A stretch of DNA of 7,507 nt from Pelotomaculum sp. (lineage in GTDB: Bacteria; Bacillota; Desulfotomaculia; Desulfotomaculales; Pelotomaculaceae), in contig JALHFC010000095.1 of NCBI GenBank assembly GCA_022839445.1, positions 1-7,507 of the forward strand, in the 5' to 3' direction. Shown here in pieces: positions 5,177 to 7,507 of the stretch. The first letter of the stretch is position 1. Every line of letters begins with the position of its first letter. The position numbers were made by a program, and so were the translations under genes. The notes under the pieces were generated by a model that had not been told where the DNA came from, did not search any database, and saw nothing but the letters and a program-made list of their open reading frames with translations.

Positions 5177-6625
5177 CTATTCAAGATCATACTTGCCGCA
5201 CTCATGCAGCGTGGGGATCTCCACCGGGTAATTCCCGCTGAAGCAAGCGGTACAAAAATCATGCCGCTTCTCCCCAAAGATCCCAAGCAGGCCTTCCAGG
5301 CTAAGGAAGTGTATGCCGTCCGCGTCAATGAATTTTCCGATTTCCTCTGCACTTTTGGAGGCCGCGATCAGTTCATCCTCATCAGACGTGTCAATCCCGT
5401 AGTAGCAAGATTTTCTAATAGGCGGTGAGCTGAGGCAAAAATGGACCTCCTTTGCCCCGCAATCGCGTATCATTCTAACAATCCTGCAGCTAGTGGTGCC
5501 CCGGACGATAGAGTCGTCCACCACAACTACCCGCTTTCCCTCCAGCACGTCCCGCACGGGGTTTAGCTTGATCCTCACTTCCAGGTTCCGGTTATCCTGG
5601 CCGGGTTGGATAAAGGTACGGCCGATGTACCTGTTTTTCATCAAGCCCTCCTCATAGGGGATACCCGACTCCTGCGCAAACCCCCAAGCCGCTGTTTTAC
5701 CTGAATCCGGGACGGGAATCACAATATCGGCTTCGACCGGGTACTCCCTGGCAAGCTGCCGCCCCATTTCGCGGCGCACCTTGCTGACGTTGAAGCCGTT
5801 CATACGGCTGTCCGGCCGGGCAAAGTAAATATACTCAAAAATACAGTGCGCTTTTTTACAACCCGGTTGCGCCATTTTAGAAGTCAGCCCATTGTTGTCT
5901 ATAATAACTATTTCACCAGGCTCCACATCTCTTACAAAATCTGCCCCGACTGTGTTCAGGGCGCATGACTCCGAAGCCAGCACAAACGCGTCTCCCCGGC
6001 GCCCCAGGCACAAAGGCCGCAGGCCGTGGGGGTCCCTGACCCCGATTAAACTTTTTTCCGTAATGATCAACAGGGCATAGGCGCCCTTGATGTCACCCAT
6101 TGTCTTAACGATGGAATCCGCAAGGTTACCCTGACCGTGTCGCGCGATAAGATTGGCGATCACTTCGCTGTCAGTGGAGGACTGGAAAACCGATCCGGTT
6201 GATAGCAACTGCGAGCGCAGTTCAGTAATATTAGTAAGGTCGCCGTTATGAGCCAGGCCGAACATGCCCTTGGCGCAACGGAAAACCAGTGGTTGGGCGT
6301 TGACGGAGTGACCGGCGCCGGCGGTTGAATAACGCACATGGCCCACGGCAACATCTCCCTGGAAAACGTCAAGGTTTTTAAACTTGAATACCTCGGAAAC
6401 CAATCCCATGCCTTTTCGGAGATGGATCCTTTTCCCATCTCCCACGGCAATGCCCGCGCTTTCCTGACCGCGGTGCTGCAAAGCATATAGACCGTAATAA
6501 GTCAGTTTGGCCACATTAAGGCCGGGTCCGTATATGCCAAAAACACCACATTCTTCGCCGGGTTTGTCCCGTTCGAGTAGGCCGGCATACTGGTTTTCCA
6601 GTCCCCCACTACCTAGGCTATCCAT
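5177..6625 (-). CDS. purF: Amidophosphoribosyltransferase PurF (glutamine PRPP amidotransferase)
   Basis: This enzyme catalyses the committed step: PRPP plus glutamine give 5-phosphoribosylamine and glutamate. The product is 482 residues. An N-terminal Ntn-type glutaminase domain begins with Cys26 in the context EECGVFGIYG; by analogy with B. subtilis PurF, residues 1-25 are a propeptide removed to expose the nucleophile. The C-terminal phosphoribosyltransferase domain carries the PRPP loop VVVVDDSIVRGTT at 366-378. Four cysteines, C261 (before IFEYIYF), C407 (SCYYGIDT), C458 and C461 (CTAC), fall at nearly the same offsets from the nucleophile as the B. subtilis [4Fe-4S] ligands, so this is the oxygen-sensitive iron-sulfur type. 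The chosen ATG has a GGGGG Shine-Dalgarno 6 bases upstream. Purine nucleotide feedback inhibition is expected for the family but is not visible in the sequence. Confidence 0.98.
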   Translation of the reverse strand: MDSLGSGGLENQYAGLLERDKPGEECGVFGIYGPGLNVAKLTYYGLYALQHRGQESAGIAVGDGKRIHLRKGMGLVSEVFKFKNLDVFQGDVAVGHVRYSTAGAGHSVNAQPLVFRCAKGMFGLAHNGDLTNITELRSQLLSTGSVFQSSTDSEVIANLIARHGQGNLADSIVKTMGDIKGAYALLIITEKSLIGVRDPHGLRPLCLGRRGDAFVLASESCALNTVGADFVRDVEPGEIVIIDNNGLTSKMAQPGCKKAHCIFEYIYFARPDSRMNGFNVSKVRREMGRQLAREYPVEADIVIPVPDSGKTAAWGFAQESGIPYEEGLMKNRYIGRTFIQPGQDNRNLEVRIKLNPVRDVLEGKRVVVVDDSIVRGTTSCRIVRMIRDCGAKEVHFCLSSPPIRKSCYYGIDTSDEDELIAASKSAEEIGKFIDADGIHFLSLEGLLGIFGEKRHDFCTACFSGNYPVEIPTLHECGKYDLE

Positions 6626-6631
6626 ATTTTT

Positions 6632-6636
6632 CCCCC
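6632..6636 (-). promoter_or_regulatory. Ribosome binding site of purF
   Basis: GGGGG on the minus strand, 6 bases before ATG at 6623-6625. It supports starting PurF 25 residues before the catalytic Cys26 and so the presence of a propeptide. Confidence 0.65.
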
Positions 6637-6685
6637 TATCTATTAGCTCTCACTGTAAATTATAAATGAATTCGCCTAACCCTTT

Positions 6686-7507
6686 TTACAAGCCAAACCT
6701 GCCATATATTTCATCCACACGCTTTAAGTGGTAGCTATAATCAAAAAGGCCGTCTATTTCTTTCTCACTGAGATGCGCCGTCACATCGTTGTCCTGTAAC
6801 AACAAACCGCGGAAACTCTCCCCGGTGCGCCAGGACTGCATAGCGTTGCGCTGGACCAGTTCGTAAGCCCGCTCCCTGGACAAGCCTTTTTCCTCTATTA
6901 AAGCCAAAAGCACGCGCTGGGAAAAAATCAGCCCGTGAGTGCGCTCAATATTTTTCATCATGTTTGCGGGATAAACTTGTAGGTTGGAAATAATATTGTA
7001 GCACTTGACCAGCATGTAGTCGAGAATGATAGTGCTGTCGGGGATGATTACCCGTTCCACGGATGAGTGGGAAATATCGCGCTCGTTCCAGAGCGGCATG
7101 TTTTCCATAGCCGCCAGGGCATTGCCGCGCAGCAGGCGGGCCATTCCGGAGATACGCTCACCGGTGATGGGGTTGCGCTTGTGAGGCATGGCCGAGGAGC
7201 CTTTCTGGCCCTTCTTGAACTGCTCCTCTACTTCCAGGATGTCGGTGCGCTGCAGGCTGCGCAGTTCGGTGGCAAACTTGTCCAGTGAACTGCCAATGAT
7301 GGCGATAGTGGTAAGGTATTCGGCGTGGCGGTCCCTCTGTAGTACCTGTGTAGACACCCTGGCAGGTTTTAGACCCAGTCTTTGGCAAACATGCGCTTCT
7401 ACTTGGGGATCGATATTGGCGTAGGTCCCGACAGCGCCGGAAATTTTGCCGGCGCTGATCACCTCCACTGCCCGCTCCATCCTTTGAATATTGCGCTCTG
7501 TTTCGGA
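6686..7507 (-). CDS. purB: Adenylosuccinate lyase PurB, 5'-truncated by the window edge
   Basis: This cytosolic enzyme of the fumarase/aspartase superfamily releases fumarate from SAICAR (to AICAR, step 8) and from adenylosuccinate (to AMP). The frame is open to the window edge, so the first in-window codons (SETERNIQR) precede the first in-frame Met at 7478-7480. That Met is not the true start: 273 residues are visible against about 430 for the family, so roughly 160 N-terminal residues lie outside. Seen directly are KISGAVGTYANIDP near in-window residues 21-34 and the superfamily signature GSSAMPHKRNP at in-window residues 103-113 (about 7169-7201), which carries the catalytic serine loop. 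The C-terminus YGRFGL ends in TAA. It is the first visible gene of the operon and lies 60 bases before purF. PurB versus another superfamily lyase is settled by the motif context and the purine neighbours. Confidence 0.96.
   Translation of the reverse strand, partial: SETERNIQRMERAVEVISAGKISGAVGTYANIDPQVEAHVCQRLGLKPARVSTQVLQRDRHAEYLTTIAIIGSSLDKFATELRSLQRTDILEVEEQFKKGQKGSSAMPHKRNPITGERISGMARLLRGNALAAMENMPLWNERDISHSSVERVIIPDSTIILDYMLVKCYNIISNLQVYPANMMKNIERTHGLIFSQRVLLALIEEKGLSRERAYELVQRNAMQSWRTGESFRGLLLQDNDVTAHLSEKEIDGLFDYSYHLKRVDEIYGRFGL

Noticed and set aside
6659..6664. TATAAT on the minus strand between purB and purF
   Set aside because: No acceptable -35 hexamer lies 16-18 bases upstream (the nearest TTGTAA is 21 away), and the gap is short and AT-rich, so a chance match is likely.

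Overview
The window is the downstream part of a de novo purine biosynthesis operon, all on the minus strand. In transcription order it reads purB (5' end outside the window), purF, purM, purN, purH, purD. Gene order, the B. subtilis-type PurF (propeptide plus four iron-sulfur cysteines), G-rich Shine-Dalgarno sequences and moderately high G+C point to a Gram-positive (Firmicutes) anaerobe. The short GGGGAC-type palindromes between genes recall Desulfotomaculum/Pelotomaculum-like Peptococcaceae. That genus-level guess is from memory of similar sequences, not from a search.

Layout, right to left. purB (6686-7507, partial) encodes adenylosuccinate lyase. purF (5177-6625) encodes amidophosphoribosyltransferase, the committed step. 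purM (4127-5137) encodes AIR synthetase. purN (3469-4104) encodes GAR transformylase. purH (1660-3201) encodes the bifunctional AICAR transformylase/IMP cyclohydrolase. purD (351-1469) encodes GAR synthetase. Together they cover steps 1 (PurF), 2 (PurD), 3 (PurN), 5 (PurM), 8 (PurB), 9 and 10 (PurH). Genes for FGAM synthase (purS/Q/L), SAICAR synthetase (purC) and AIR carboxylation (purE/K) are not in the window; purB is followed directly by purF.

The operon has two textures. The junctions purB/purF, purF/purM and purM/purN are short (60, 39 and 22 bases) and plain. The junctions purN/purH, purH/purD and the region after purD are longer and hold palindromes and repeats. One palindrome has been absorbed into the end of the purN reading frame. 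A 43-45 base element occurs once on each side of purH. A third cluster of repeats begins exactly at the original purD stop codon.

The main anomaly is in purD. The frame breaks after residue 363, yet the normal C-terminal 29 residues follow immediately in another frame. About 30 codons of the C-terminal domain are missing and the frame has shifted, so PurD as encoded is probably defective, or the assembly is wrong here. I see no mobile-element gene, RNA gene, CRISPR array or novel multi-gene system; the protein-coding content is ordinary purine metabolism.
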